A DNA stretch of 64,000 nucleotides from Nakamurella sp. A5-74 (GCF_040438885.1 NZ_CP159218.1:806001-870000); one strand, 5' to 3'; positions 41,401-49,052 are shown, counted from the stretch's first letter. Made by a program: numbers and translations. Notes: generated from the letters alone by a model not told the origin.

Positions 41401-43011
41401 ATGGGAGCGGATTCCGCACACACCGACACCATCACCGACGAACGCCGCACGCTGGCCTGGCTGCTCCAAGCACCCAGGAACATCCAAGCCAGCTACCTCG
41501 GACCCGTGTTCGTCGACACCTACACCGACTCGACCACACGGCAGGTCGCGGCCGCCATCAAGGAACTCATCAGCATGGGCAGGGTCGCCGACGAATCGGC
41601 AGTCCTGGACCACCTGAAAGCGCAGCTCCTCAGCGTCGACACTCTCCGTCAGATCCAGCACGACCTGCGCGAAGCAGCCCCATCCGTCGACGAGCGGACA
41701 GTCTCGACGTTCAACCGCGCCGCCCTCGTCGCCGAGGAAACCAACCGCCTGCAGATCCGAGCCGACGCCCAGGCCGCGCTGCGCCGGCAGAACGCCACCG
41801 AGCGACCGCCGACCGTCCCACTGTCCGAGCTCCTGGCGCAACCCGACGAACCCGTCACCTACCGCGTGGACAGGCTCCTCCCCAAAGGCGGGCGTGCAGT
41901 GCTGGCCGCACAGTTCAAGGCCGGGAAAACCACGCTCGTCGGCAACGCCATTCGGGCGCTCGCCGACACCACACCGTTCCTCGAGGAGTTCACCGTCGAC
42001 GCACTCGACGACGGCCGGCGCATCGTGCTTATCGACAACGAGATGAGCACCTCCCAGCTTCGAATCTGGTTGCGCGACCAGGGCATCGAACACCCCGAGC
42101 GGGTCATCACGATCAGCCTCCGCGGTCGCGTGTCCACCTTCGACCTCCTCGACACGCCAACACTCCAAGCATGGGCCGACGTTCTCCGTAACGTGGGCGC
42201 CGGGTTCGTGATCTTCGACTGCCTCCGCCCAGTGCTCGATGCCCTGGGCCTGGACGAGTCGCGGGAGGCCGGCCGGTTCCTCGTCGCCTTCGATGCGCTC
42301 CTGGCCGCGGCAGGCGTGGACGAGGCGATCCTCGTGCACCACATGGGCCACACCGGCGAACGGTCCCGCGGTGACTCCCGAATCCGTGACTGGCCGGACG
42401 TCGAGTGGCGACTCGTCAGGCAGTCCGCCGAGCACGGCGACGAGATCGACCCTGCGGCGCCGCGGTTCTTCGCAGCGTTCGGCAGGGACGTCGACGTCCC
42501 CGAGGGCGCCCTGACGTTCGACCCGAGCACCCGGCATTTGACGCTCACAGGGGGGAACCGCCGCGACGTGAAGGCTGAGGAGGCAGTCGAGGACATCCTG
42601 GCCGTCCTCGACGAGTCGACTGAACCGCTGAGTGGCCGTGCGATCGCTCAGCGTCTCGCAGGGTCGGAGCACGGGCGGTCGGCGGTTCGCTCAGGTATCC
42701 GGGCAGGGATCAGGCGGGGGGACATCCTCACCGAAGACGGACCCCGCAATGCTGTTCTGCACTACCTGAACCCCTCCACCGCGTCAGTGCGCCGCAGTGC
42801 GCCGCCAGTGCGCCAGCGCGCTCAATCTGAGTGCGCCAGTGCGCCTATAGGTGGCGCACTGCACTCAGAGACCCAACAGGAAGACATCGACGACCGCGCC
42901 ACCGGCGCACTGATCGATCCGTGCCAGACCTGCCACCAACCGATGCTCCTCAACGACGGCCGCGCCGAATGCGAACGCTGCCGACTCGACGCCGCCGGAG
43001 GTGCCGCATGA
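41401..43011 (+). CDS. DnaB/RepA-type AAA ATPase (replication protein), 536 aa
   Basis: Predicted replicative ATPase or helicase of the element. The N-terminal ~110 residues resemble the DnaB N-terminal domain (ERRTLAWLLQAPR, then FVDTYTDSTTRQVAAAI). A RecA-like core follows with Walker A AAQFKAGKTTL (GKT at 175-177), IVLIDNEMS, FVIFDCLRPVLDAL (Walker B) and LVHHMGHTGERSRGDS. Then come a winged-helix segment (~390-460) and a C-terminal zinc ribbon (CQTCHQPM...CERC). The ATPase core resembles RepA/AAA_25 proteins of plasmids and satellites. Stop overlaps next start (ATGA). Confidence 0.85.
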   Translation: MGADSAHTDTITDERRTLAWLLQAPRNIQASYLGPVFVDTYTDSTTRQVAAAIKELISMGRVADESAVLDHLKAQLLSVDTLRQIQHDLREAAPSVDERTVSTFNRAALVAEETNRLQIRADAQAALRRQNATERPPTVPLSELLAQPDEPVTYRVDRLLPKGGRAVLAAQFKAGKTTLVGNAIRALADTTPFLEEFTVDALDDGRRIVLIDNEMSTSQLRIWLRDQGIEHPERVITISLRGRVSTFDLLDTPTLQAWADVLRNVGAGFVIFDCLRPVLDALGLDESREAGRFLVAFDALLAAAGVDEAILVHHMGHTGERSRGDSRIRDWPDVEWRLVRQSAEHGDEIDPAAPRFFAAFGRDVDVPEGALTFDPSTRHLTLTGGNRRDVKAEEAVEDILAVLDESTEPLSGRAIAQRLAGSEHGRSAVRSGIRAGIRRGDILTEDGPRNAVLHYLNPSTASVRRSAPPVRQRAQSECASAPIGGALHSETQQEDIDDRATGALIDPCQTCHQPMLLNDGRAECERCRLDAAGGAA

Positions 43012-43349
43012 CCCTCACCCTCGACCACGAACCCACCGCCTGGCTCCGCGCCCAACTCCAGGGCATCGACGATGCGCAACCCGGATGCCGCCACATCCGC
43101 ACCGGACGCGGCGTGAAGCTCCCGGCCGTGTTCGCACTCTGGCAACCCGGATTCGTCACCTGCCATCCCTGCGCCGCCGCCCTACTCCCCGCCACCGGAT
43201 CCGCGTCCGACCGCACCTGCGACCGCTGCCACCGCCAATGCATCCCCGCCCTCGGAGACCCAATCCATCCCGCCGCCACCCAGGTCGGCGCCATCCTCGT
43301 CCTCCTCGGACTGTGCAGGCAGTGCCTCCGCAGGGAGGTACCCCAGTGA
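43008..43349 (+). CDS. Cysteine-rich small protein with probable zinc sites, 113 aa
   Basis: Several Cys/His pairs are visible: CRHIRTGRG, CHPCAAALL, CDRCHRQC and CRQCLRREV, enough for two zinc fingers. The N terminus (LTLDHEPTAWLRAQLQGID) is helical. The family is unknown to me; such Cys-rich proteins are common in actinobacterial plasmid and phage operons. It is coupled on both sides (ATGA with the ATPase gene, GTGA with the next). Confidence 0.65.
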   Translation: MTLTLDHEPTAWLRAQLQGIDDAQPGCRHIRTGRGVKLPAVFALWQPGFVTCHPCAAALLPATGSASDRTCDRCHRQCIPALGDPIHPAATQVGAILVLLGLCRQCLRREVPQ

Positions 43350-43543
43350 GCGACCGAAGCGCCAGCATCGGCGCCGTACTCGCCAGGCTCACCACCACCG
43401 ACCCCGACGCCGCCAACCTCATCCGGCGTGAGATCACCGATCTCCGCGCCGAAGCCGCAACCTGGCGCCGTCGATTCCGCGGCGCCACCAGAGACCTCCA
43501 GACGGCAACCAGCCGCCAGGACAACCACAGGGAGACACCATGA
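43346..43543 (+). CDS. Small helical protein, 65 aa
   Basis: GTG start in a GTGA overlap; stop overlaps the next ATG (43540-43543). The sequence (SIGAVLARLTTTDPDAANLI, then REITDLRAEAATWRRRFRGA) is one long amphipathic helix, likely a coiled coil. No family recognised. The tight coupling on both sides supports expression. Confidence 0.6.
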   Translation: MSDRSASIGAVLARLTTTDPDAANLIRREITDLRAEAATWRRRFRGATRDLQTATSRQDNHRETP

Positions 43544-44232
43544 ACACCCCCCAGCTCATCGCAGCGATCCAACAGTTCGGACGCGACCGCGACACCGCAC
43601 GCAAGTGGACCGATCCGAACCTCACAGCTCAAGCCATCCAGGCCCGCCGCGCCCAGCTCCTCGACACGGCCGTCCACAAGCTCCGACAGGCCGCCGACCC
43701 CGAGACGGGAATCAGCGCCGCAGGACAAGCGCACACCGCGGCGCTGGCCGCCCTGCGATCCACCGACGCCGCGAAGGCCGTCACCCGCCAACACCACTGG
43801 CAGCGCGCGCAGATGCTCCTGGACGCCGGCCGCTCCCTCGACGTCCTCGTCGCCAACGAATCGGACCCCGAGATCCTCGCCGCCATCGCCGAATGGGGAC
43901 CCACCTACCTGCGCACCCAACAGGCCCGACCCGACGGCGTGCACCCCACCCAGATCGACGAACCAGACACCTCGGCACTGACGAACTCGATCATCGACCG
44001 CCTCGCAGACGGCGACCCCGTGGCGAGCAATCGCGTGTTCCGCGACGCGGTCGCCGCGCGCACCCAGAACGAGCGATCCCAGATGTGGGCCAGCGTCATC
44101 GATGGCACCGCCGCCGGCTCCCACAACCCGACCGCCCTGACCGCACTGCACCAGCACGACACCGTCGCCTACGACGCCATCGCCGACGTCGTCTACGACC
44201 GCCAGACCGCAACCAGCCAGACCCCGTCCTGA
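43540..44232 (+). CDS. Helical protein of unknown function, 230 aa
   Basis: Mostly alpha-helical, with many Ala/Gln/Arg heptad-like stretches (ARRAQLLDTAVHKLRQAAD, QRAQMLLDAGRSLDVLV). No metal site, transmembrane segment or known motif is seen. GGGAGA lies just before ATG 43540, and the start overlaps the previous stop. It is the last gene of the coupled operon and is followed by a strong hairpin. Confidence 0.65.
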   Translation: MNTPQLIAAIQQFGRDRDTARKWTDPNLTAQAIQARRAQLLDTAVHKLRQAADPETGISAAGQAHTAALAALRSTDAAKAVTRQHHWQRAQMLLDAGRSLDVLVANESDPEILAAIAEWGPTYLRTQQARPDGVHPTQIDEPDTSALTNSIIDRLADGDPVASNRVFRDAVAARTQNERSQMWASVIDGTAAGSHNPTALTALHQHDTVAYDAIADVVYDRQTATSQTPS

Positions 44233-44242
44233 TCGCACCGTG

Positions 44243-44274
44243 CTGCGGGACAGGCCACAACGCCTGTCCTGCAG
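44243..44274 (+). terminator. Hairpin terminator after the coupled operon
   Basis: A 13-bp stem with one G-T pair (CTGCGGGACAGGC with GCCTGTCCTGCAG) and a 6-base loop, 11 bases after the stop at 44232. An A-rich rather than T-rich tail follows. Placed between the operon and the second Xre-type gene. Confidence 0.65.
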
Positions 44275-44290
44275 CAGAAACGGAGACACC

Positions 44291-44953
44291 ATGAACGACA
44301 ACCCCAGCGACATCGAGCGGGATACGGCCGCGTCTAGTCGCGGGTCGTGTGCGCGTGTGCGTGTCGGTTCCGAGGAAGGTGCGATCGACGAGGCTGAACA
44401 TTCGCATCTGCGCGACGGCTTCGGCCGGATGCTGCGGGAGACCCGGACCGCGGTTGACCTGAGCGTCGCCCAAGTCGCCAAGCTGTCCGGGCTGGCTGAG
44501 CGATCCATTCGCCATTTGGAGGCCGGCACGCGCCGTCCAGGGATGGACACCGTGCTGCTGCTCGGTCTGGTGCTGCAGCGCCCTGAGCCCCTCGTGCGAC
44601 TGTCAGGAGCGGGCGGTGAGGGAAAGGCGCCACAGGTGTCGACGTTGGCCGCGGACAAGCTCGCTCAACGCCTCCGCGAGTTGGCCGGCGACTCTCTGCG
44701 CCAAGGGCACGCGCGCCGCAGCAGTGCCCGGGCCGTCGCGCACTGGCGCCGGTTCGGGATGTCGGAGGATGAACGATCCGAGCAGATGCGGGCGCGGGTG
44801 GTTGCTCGCGCCATGAGCACCCTGTCGGTTGCGGCGGGTAGCGTGCGCGCGCATGTGGACTTGGCTGGCCGCGAACGGCCCGGGGATCTCTGCGACTGCT
44901 GCGACAGTGACAGCCCTGGTGGCGATCTGGGGTGTGAATCGCACAGTCCGTGA
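44291..44953 (+). CDS. Second Xre-family regulator, 220 aa
   Basis: Residues ~38-95 form a helix-turn-helix (FGRMLRETRTAVDLSVAQVA, then KLSGLAERSIRHLEAGTRRP). A helical region follows, and a C-terminal tail rich in Gly, Asp and Cys (DLCDCCDSDSPGGDLG) that overlaps the next gene by 101 bp. The tail composition suggests that the functional protein may end earlier or that this part is constrained by the overlapping gene. GGAGACACC precedes ATG 44291. It may control the downstream cargo gene. Confidence 0.75.
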   Translation: MNDNPSDIERDTAASSRGSCARVRVGSEEGAIDEAEHSHLRDGFGRMLRETRTAVDLSVAQVAKLSGLAERSIRHLEAGTRRPGMDTVLLLGLVLQRPEPLVRLSGAGGEGKAPQVSTLAADKLAQRLRELAGDSLRQGHARRSSARAVAHWRRFGMSEDERSEQMRARVVARAMSTLSVAAGSVRAHVDLAGRERPGDLCDCCDSDSPGGDLGCESHSP

Positions 44954-45440
44954 CAGCAGGGCTCGAACGCGACCCGTGCTCATCGCGGAACTGGACTTCG
45001 CACCCCACTCGAACAACGACGCGATCCTGATGGTCATTCGCAACGCTGGACCCACGCCGGCGCATGACGTTCGGGTCACTTTCGCCCCGCCTGTCCGGGA
45101 GTCGCCAAACCATCCGGCGGCCGAGTACGTGCTGAACATGTTCAAGGCTCCTATCGCGACTCTGGGCCCCGGTCAGCGTCTCGCCCCGTTGTGGCACTCG
45201 ACGCGCACCGAGGGCACGCCCGATCGGGTCACGGTCGCCCTGACTTACCGGGGTCAGGGGAGGCGCGAGTTCACGGAGTCGTACGTCCTGGACGTCGAGC
45301 CACTGCATCACGAGCTGCACGTCACCTCGTCCGCCTCCATCAAAGGTTCGATCGCGATCCTCGGACGGAAGCACGACAGGTTGGTCAAGGCGCTGGAGTC
45401 GATCGCCAACAACACAGCGCGACCCGACACTGACGACTGA
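44853..45440 (+). CDS. Membrane-anchored protein of unknown function (possible cargo), 195 aa
   Basis: One N-terminal hydrophobic helix (ISATAATVTALVAIWGVN) is followed by a basic stretch and a soluble beta-rich domain (RPVLIAELDFAPHSNND, ILMVIRNAGPTPAHDVRVTF, VTVALTYRGQGRREFTESYVLD). The 'RNAGPTPAHDVRVTF' pattern is typical of small immunoglobulin-like domains found behind single TM helices. The start ATG 44853 lies inside the preceding gene; an in-frame start at 44829 is possible. It is the last gene before attR, the usual cargo position. No enzymatic motif is seen. Confidence 0.7.
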   Translation: MWTWLAANGPGISATAATVTALVAIWGVNRTVRDSRARTRPVLIAELDFAPHSNNDAILMVIRNAGPTPAHDVRVTFAPPVRESPNHPAAEYVLNMFKAPIATLGPGQRLAPLWHSTRTEGTPDRVTVALTYRGQGRREFTESYVLDVEPLHHELHVTSSASIKGSIAILGRKHDRLVKALESIANNTARPDTDD

Positions 45441-45454
45441 GGGTTGTAGTCGGG

Positions 45455-45478
45455 CCGGATCCCGCAGCTGGCCCGCAG
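45455..45478 (+). other. Candidate integrase arm-type site, right
   Basis: CCGGATCCCGCAG, CTG, GCCCGCAG: 21 of 24 bases match the left copy at 37646-37669, in the same orientation. It lies 14 bp after the stop of the last element gene and 96 bp before the right core. Confidence 0.65.
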
Positions 45479-45573
45479 TGCAGCTATCGATCACTGAGTG
45501 AGTGAGGTCGAGCTAGACCTAACCGTGCAGGTCAGAAGGCATATTGTCACCCCTACCTGCGAAAGGCAGAGGT

Positions 45574-45596
45574 TTCAAATCCCACCGCTACCGCCA
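45574..45596 (+). other. Right attachment site core (attR)
   Basis: 23 bases identical to the tRNA-Ser 3' end, including the encoded CCA, with no tRNA 5' half upstream. The bases immediately outside differ from attL on both sides (T versus G on the left, C versus A on the right), which fixes the core length. Confidence 0.92.
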
Positions 45597-45761
45597 CGAA
45601 CCCCTGGTCAGCGGCACCATCGCTGATCGGGGGTTTCTTGCTTCCAGGGGCGCCCGGGCCGGCAGGTGTTCGACTTCATCGGGGACCGGCGTCGACGCTG
45701 TGAGTGGCGTCTCAGCCGGTCTCGCCATCCGCGCCGGACTCCGGCCTCGGATCACTGGCTT

Positions 45762-46061
45762 GTGAAGTCAGACCTCCAGAACAGCGAACCCGGACTCGTG
45801 AGTGGGGCGCGGCTCATCGCCGACATCATCGACGAGCATCGTGTGCGGGCCCACCGCACCGCGTCGATCTCGGAGAAGGTGCAGCTGATCACGACGATGA
45901 TCGAGCTCCGGCGCACCTGGACCCGTCCGGTCGATGTGCTCGTCGAACCGATCGACCGCACTCCTGTCGACCGACGGGAAACCCCGTTCCCGCGCCGAGC
46001 AGCAGACTTCGACGTGCTTGCAGCGGGGGATCTACCCCTGCCGAGGAGCGGTGAGGGCTGA
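45762..46061 (+). CDS. Hypothetical protein, 99 aa
   Basis: The frame from GTG 45762 has strongly GC-biased third positions and a natural helical composition (SGARLIADIIDEHRVRAHRT, then SEKVQLITTMIELRRTW). No family recognised and no ribosome site is obvious. The 3' end overlaps the convergent arginase-like gene by 30 bp. It lies just outside attR, so it belongs to the chromosome or to an older insertion. Confidence 0.5.
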   Translation: MKSDLQNSEPGLVSGARLIADIIDEHRVRAHRTASISEKVQLITTMIELRRTWTRPVDVLVEPIDRTPVDRRETPFPRRAADFDVLAAGDLPLPRSGEG

Positions 46062-46949
46062 TGCCAGGGCCGCCACCAGCCTCGGAACTGCCGTCGGGTC
46101 CGCCGCGGCGTGCGCCGGGTCCAGCTGACCGATCGTGATACCCCAGCAGTCGGGATCCGGCAGCAGTTCTGCGAGGGCCTGACCGAGCTGCTCGATGGTG
46201 GGACCGCTGTTGCGGCCGTTGACGTTCTCGGCGATCGGTGCGTCCAGGAAGTCCAGGACGTCGACGTCGAGGTGAACCACGAAGGCCCCGGGTCCCAGGC
46301 TGTTTCGCGCCTCGCGGGCCGCCTGCCCCGGATCGTTGCAGAGGACCTGCTGATCAACGAGGGTGAGCCCGAGCGAGTCTGCCTGGTCTCGTTCCCACTC
46401 CGTGGTCTCCCGTGACAGGTCCACTCCCAGGTACACGAGGTCCGAGCGGTCCAGCAGAGGAGTTCCACCCGCTACCCCGGCCAACTCAGGAGCCGCGCCC
46501 TCGAGGTCGAGCGCGTGAGCCATGCCCATCCAGCTGAGCGAGCCCTCGGTCGTGGAGTGCGGCGTGTTGAGGTCCAGATGGCGGTCGATGTAGATGAGCC
46601 GTGGGCTCTGACCGAGCCGGGCCAGCGCGGCGCACATGCCGACCGCAACGACGCAGCTTCCGCCCAGGACGAGGAGCTTCGCCTCAGCCGACAGGAAGTT
46701 GGAAGCGGCCTCGGCCAGCTCCAGCGTGGCGGCGACCTCATCGTCGAGGTTCTGTGCGTACCTGTTGGACCGGTCCGGCACCCACAGTCGCTCGGTGAGG
46801 TCGCCGTGGTCATGGACCTCGCAGCCGGCAGCGGTCAGCGCTTCGATGAGTCCTGCGTCCCGCACTACGGCCGGCGCCCGCTCGACACCGACGCAGTACG
46901 CGCCAGCACTGTTCGGGACCCCGAGCACGTTGACCCGTGGATTGCTCAT
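46032..46949 (-). CDS. Arginase/ureohydrolase-family protein with altered metal ligands, 305 aa
   Basis: The fold matches the arginase family: VLGGSCVVAVGMCAAL replaces the usual GGDH motif, YIDRHLDLNTP keeps the D-x-H-x-D ligands, and HLDVDVLDFLDAP keeps the D-x-D pair. The histidine of the first motif is cysteine and its aspartate is serine; the late E-x-N-P motif reads QLDP. Related subfamilies with GGDC exist, but the loss of the aspartate as well makes the substrate and activity uncertain. ATG 46949 (MSNPRVNVLG) is chosen at the domain start. No arginine pathway genes are adjacent. Confidence 0.82.
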   Translation of the reverse strand: MSNPRVNVLGVPNSAGAYCVGVERAPAVVRDAGLIEALTAAGCEVHDHGDLTERLWVPDRSNRYAQNLDDEVAATLELAEAASNFLSAEAKLLVLGGSCVVAVGMCAALARLGQSPRLIYIDRHLDLNTPHSTTEGSLSWMGMAHALDLEGAAPELAGVAGGTPLLDRSDLVYLGVDLSRETTEWERDQADSLGLTLVDQQVLCNDPGQAAREARNSLGPGAFVVHLDVDVLDFLDAPIAENVNGRNSGPTIEQLGQALAELLPDPDCWGITIGQLDPAHAAADPTAVPRLVAALASALTAPRQG

Positions 46950-47209
46950 GCCCGGATCTTCCCCGACCCGGACCGGAACGTCCTGCCGATTTCGTCCCGG
47001 CGGCCCGGTCGCCTGCCTGCGGGCATCCACTGCGCCGGGTTCGTCACCCAGGTCACCTGGGCCGGCCCCGACACCGTCGATCATTCGGCAGGCCGGTCTC
47101 CGCTCACCCGCCAGGTCGACATCTACCGCCGCGAGGCATACCCGTTGACGAGCGACGCGGTCACCGAGCTCGCTCTGTGACGACAGGGCCGCGGGGGAGC
47201 CGGATCTCG

Positions 47210-47431
47210 TTACTCGCCGTTGGCTGTGCTCTCGATCCAGTCGACAGCCGAGTCAGTCAGGACCGGTTCGTCGGGATCGTGAAGGTCCAGCCATCCGAGT
47301 TCGCTCGCGTCGCCGGCCGAAGCTGTGAGGCGTTTGAGAACGTCGCTCGGCAGCACTTCGCCGTTGTGATCGATCAACCACTGGCGGGTCTGCTCGTCCT
47401 GCTCCTGCCACACCGCTGCGAAGTCGCCCAT
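47210..47431 (-). CDS. Small acidic protein of unknown function, 73 aa
   Basis: MGDFAAVWQEQDEQTRQWLI opens an acidic helical protein that ends DSAVDWIESTANGE. The ATG at 47431 is chosen because longer frames upstream lose coding character. Family not recognised. It resembles short stand-alone actinobacterial proteins that may bind DNA or a toxin, but no evidence allows a choice. The stretch 46950-47209 beside it holds no convincing gene. Confidence 0.55.
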   Translation of the reverse strand: MGDFAAVWQEQDEQTRQWLIDHNGEVLPSDVLKRLTASAGDASELGWLDLHDPDEPVLTDSAVDWIESTANGE

Positions 47432-47516
47432 CGACGGATTGTGAGCGACTGCAGGGTGGGATGCAAACGGCCCCGGGGCGAATGACCGGTCATGGGCTGG
47501 GGACCTTGCCGCGCAC

Positions 47517-47791
47517 ATGTCGAGCATGAGCATCCCGACCTCACCCGGTCGACCCTCCGACGTCATCGACGAGGCACGAGCCGGCTACGCAGACCTCGCC
47601 CCGGGTGTACGCACCGTGGTCGTGATGGTGCTGCCGGCGATCGTGATCCCACAGCGGCCATCCGGCTGGTCTCCTCGATCGCCGGCCGGGTGGTCAGCAT
47701 CGTGTTGGCCATCGGTCTGGGCGTCGTGGTCCACCAGTACCTGGCGCAGATCTTCACCACCGTCTCGGACTGGCTGGGCTCAGGTGGTTGA
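47517..47791 (+). pseudogene. Small membrane protein gene broken by a frameshift
   Basis: From ATG 47517 the frame reads PSDVIDEARAGYADLAPGVR, then VVVMVLPAIVIP. It then loses coding character, while the -1 frame continues naturally (AAIRLVSSIAGRVVSIVLAI, GLGVVVHQYLAQIFTTVSDW) to a stop at 47791. The two halves join near 47640-47655 and together give a small protein of ~90 residues with two membrane helices. A one-base deletion is the simplest explanation; sequencing error or programmed shifting cannot be excluded. Confidence 0.7.
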
Positions 47792-48007
47792 CCCATTCCG
47801 GGCCCCGACCACCGCACGGAGTCGAGCGATCTGATCCTCGAAGTCCGCCGGGTCGACCGGGCGCTCGATGAACGGATCCAGCGGCATCCCGGGGGAGCTG
47901 TCGTCCAAGTACCTGGGCAGCACGTAGGTGTGCAGGTGCGGGACCTTGTTGCCGAAGATGAGGTAGTTGAGCTGCGTCGGCCGGTGCACGGCGTGCAGTG
48001 CTCGCAT
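47780..48007 (-). pseudogene. C-terminal remnant of a HIT-family protein
   Basis: The frame reads LNYLIFGNKVPHLHTYVLPRY, containing a degenerate histidine triad (HLHTYV instead of H-x-H-x-H), and then the usual HIT C-terminal region. The N-terminal half of the domain is missing. Upstream on the same strand lies the end of the phosphotransferase gene (48021), so the 5' part was replaced or deleted. An ATG at 48007 could give a 75-residue product, but it would lack most of the fold. Confidence 0.65.
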
Positions 48008-48020
48008 CCGGCCACGGTAG

Positions 48021-48965
48021 CTAGGGAAGCGCGTTCAGCTCGTCGAGTGCGCGATGGCCGCGCTCGACCACCTCCGGAACGACACCATGGCGCCCATGAC
48101 GAATGGGGATCTCGAGCATGTGAAGGATGTGTGCCGCTGCGAGCACCGTCGTGCTCTCCGAGCCGACCAGGTCGAGAATTCTCGTCCACAGCCGCCTTCG
48201 GACAGCGTCCAGCAGCGGATCGTGGAAGGTGTACCAGACGAGCGCGGTGAGGTCCGTCGCGCGCGTGCCGCTCCCGGCGTTCCCGACATCCACGACCGCC
48301 ACCACCGCTCCGTCACGGACCAGGACATTGCCGGGGGTTGCGAGATCGGCATGGACCATGTCAGGGGCTTCTCGTGGTGGCGGGACGTCGGCACACCCGA
48401 GCCGCAGTCGCTGGACCAAGGCCGACACCACGGAGGAATGCTCCGGAAGCCTGGCCAAGGACTGGCGCAGAAGCGACTGCTCGGACGTCTCGTCGACATC
48501 CGGCCCGGTGACTGCCGATCCCTGACCGGTGACGACCCGCCAGGCGTACGACCAGTGGTCGTAGGGCTCGGAAGCTTGGCCGGCCTGGAGTTCGATGATC
48601 TCCATCAGCTGCTCGACGATGGACGGGGTCAGCTCTGGCACCGGAGCCGCGTCGACGAAGTCCATCAGATGCCACACATGAGTGGCTGTGGCCCCCACTG
48701 CGAGCCAGGCCGGGGTGGGATAGGCGTGCCGACGCATGTGCTCGGCCACTCTCCGGGCTCGCAACGTCCCGTCCAGCTGGTCGGGGTGTGCCCGGGGCAC
48801 TGCTTTCAGAACTGCATCGGCCCTTCCGGCCAACTGGACGCGCACGGCACCCCCGTTCACGCCTCCGGGTAGCCGACCGAGAAGAGTGACCTCTGCGCCG
48901 ACCATGCCGGCCACGTCGTCCAGGACCTCGGCCGGCAGCTCTTCGGGCTGGCTCCCCTGGTTCAT
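48021..48965 (-). CDS. Aminoglycoside phosphotransferase-family protein, 314 aa
   Basis: Protein-kinase-like fold used by small-molecule kinases. The catalytic loop is MVHADLATPGNVLV (H-x-D-x4-N), and the metal-binding aspartate follows in VVAVVDVGNAG. An N-terminal nucleotide-binding region (GRLPGGVNGGAVRVQL, then VLKAVPR with the ATP lysine) is present. The substrate may be an antibiotic, choline, homoserine or another hydroxylated molecule; resistance should not be assumed. Monocistronic, between a HIT remnant and a MarR gene. Confidence 0.85.
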   Translation of the reverse strand: MNQGSQPEELPAEVLDDVAGMVGAEVTLLGRLPGGVNGGAVRVQLAGRADAVLKAVPRAHPDQLDGTLRARRVAEHMRRHAYPTPAWLAVGATATHVWHLMDFVDAAPVPELTPSIVEQLMEIIELQAGQASEPYDHWSYAWRVVTGQGSAVTGPDVDETSEQSLLRQSLARLPEHSSVVSALVQRLRLGCADVPPPREAPDMVHADLATPGNVLVRDGAVVAVVDVGNAGSGTRATDLTALVWYTFHDPLLDAVRRRLWTRILDLVGSESTTVLAAAHILHMLEIPIRHGRHGVVPEVVERGHRALDELNALP

Positions 48966-49052
48966 CGGCTCGAAGGGCCGATCGCCGTCTCGGATGGCCG
49001 GTCCCGCCGATGCGCGTCGTTCAGGGCCCCGTAACGCGAAGAACTCACTCGG

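Larger units (their letters stand above)
37568..45596. mobile_element. Integrated element at tRNA-Ser, about 8.0 kb
   Basis: It is bounded by a 23-bp direct repeat of the tRNA 3' end (37568-37590 and 45574-45596). An integrase gene beside the left end is transcribed toward it. Contents: integrase, Xre repressor, excisionase-like protein, four small coupled genes, a DnaB/RepA-type ATPase, three small coupled genes, a second Xre-type regulator and a membrane-anchored protein. No relaxase, FtsK/Tra translocase, terminase, capsid or tail gene is recognised. Codon use is as GC-rich as the host, so it is adapted to actinobacteria. It may be a minimal integrative plasmid-like element, a decayed conjugative element, or a phage satellite. 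Confidence 0.9.

Noticed and set aside
44829-44953. Frameshift fusing the second Xre gene and the membrane protein into one gene
   Set aside because: The membrane protein has its own start and a complete N-terminal helix, and the regulator frame ends in its own stop. Overlapping genes are the simpler reading, although a frameshift cannot be excluded.
46950-47209. Plus-strand frame ending at 47180 (PLTRQVDIYRREAYPLTSDA)
   Set aside because: The end of the frame looks coding-like, but its upstream part is antisense to the arginase-like gene, no start fits, and no family is recognised. It may be a remnant but cannot be supported.
48021-48965. Antibiotic resistance gene (aminoglycoside phosphotransferase)
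   Set aside because: Only the general kinase fold is evident. Many family members act on ordinary metabolites, so resistance is not claimed.
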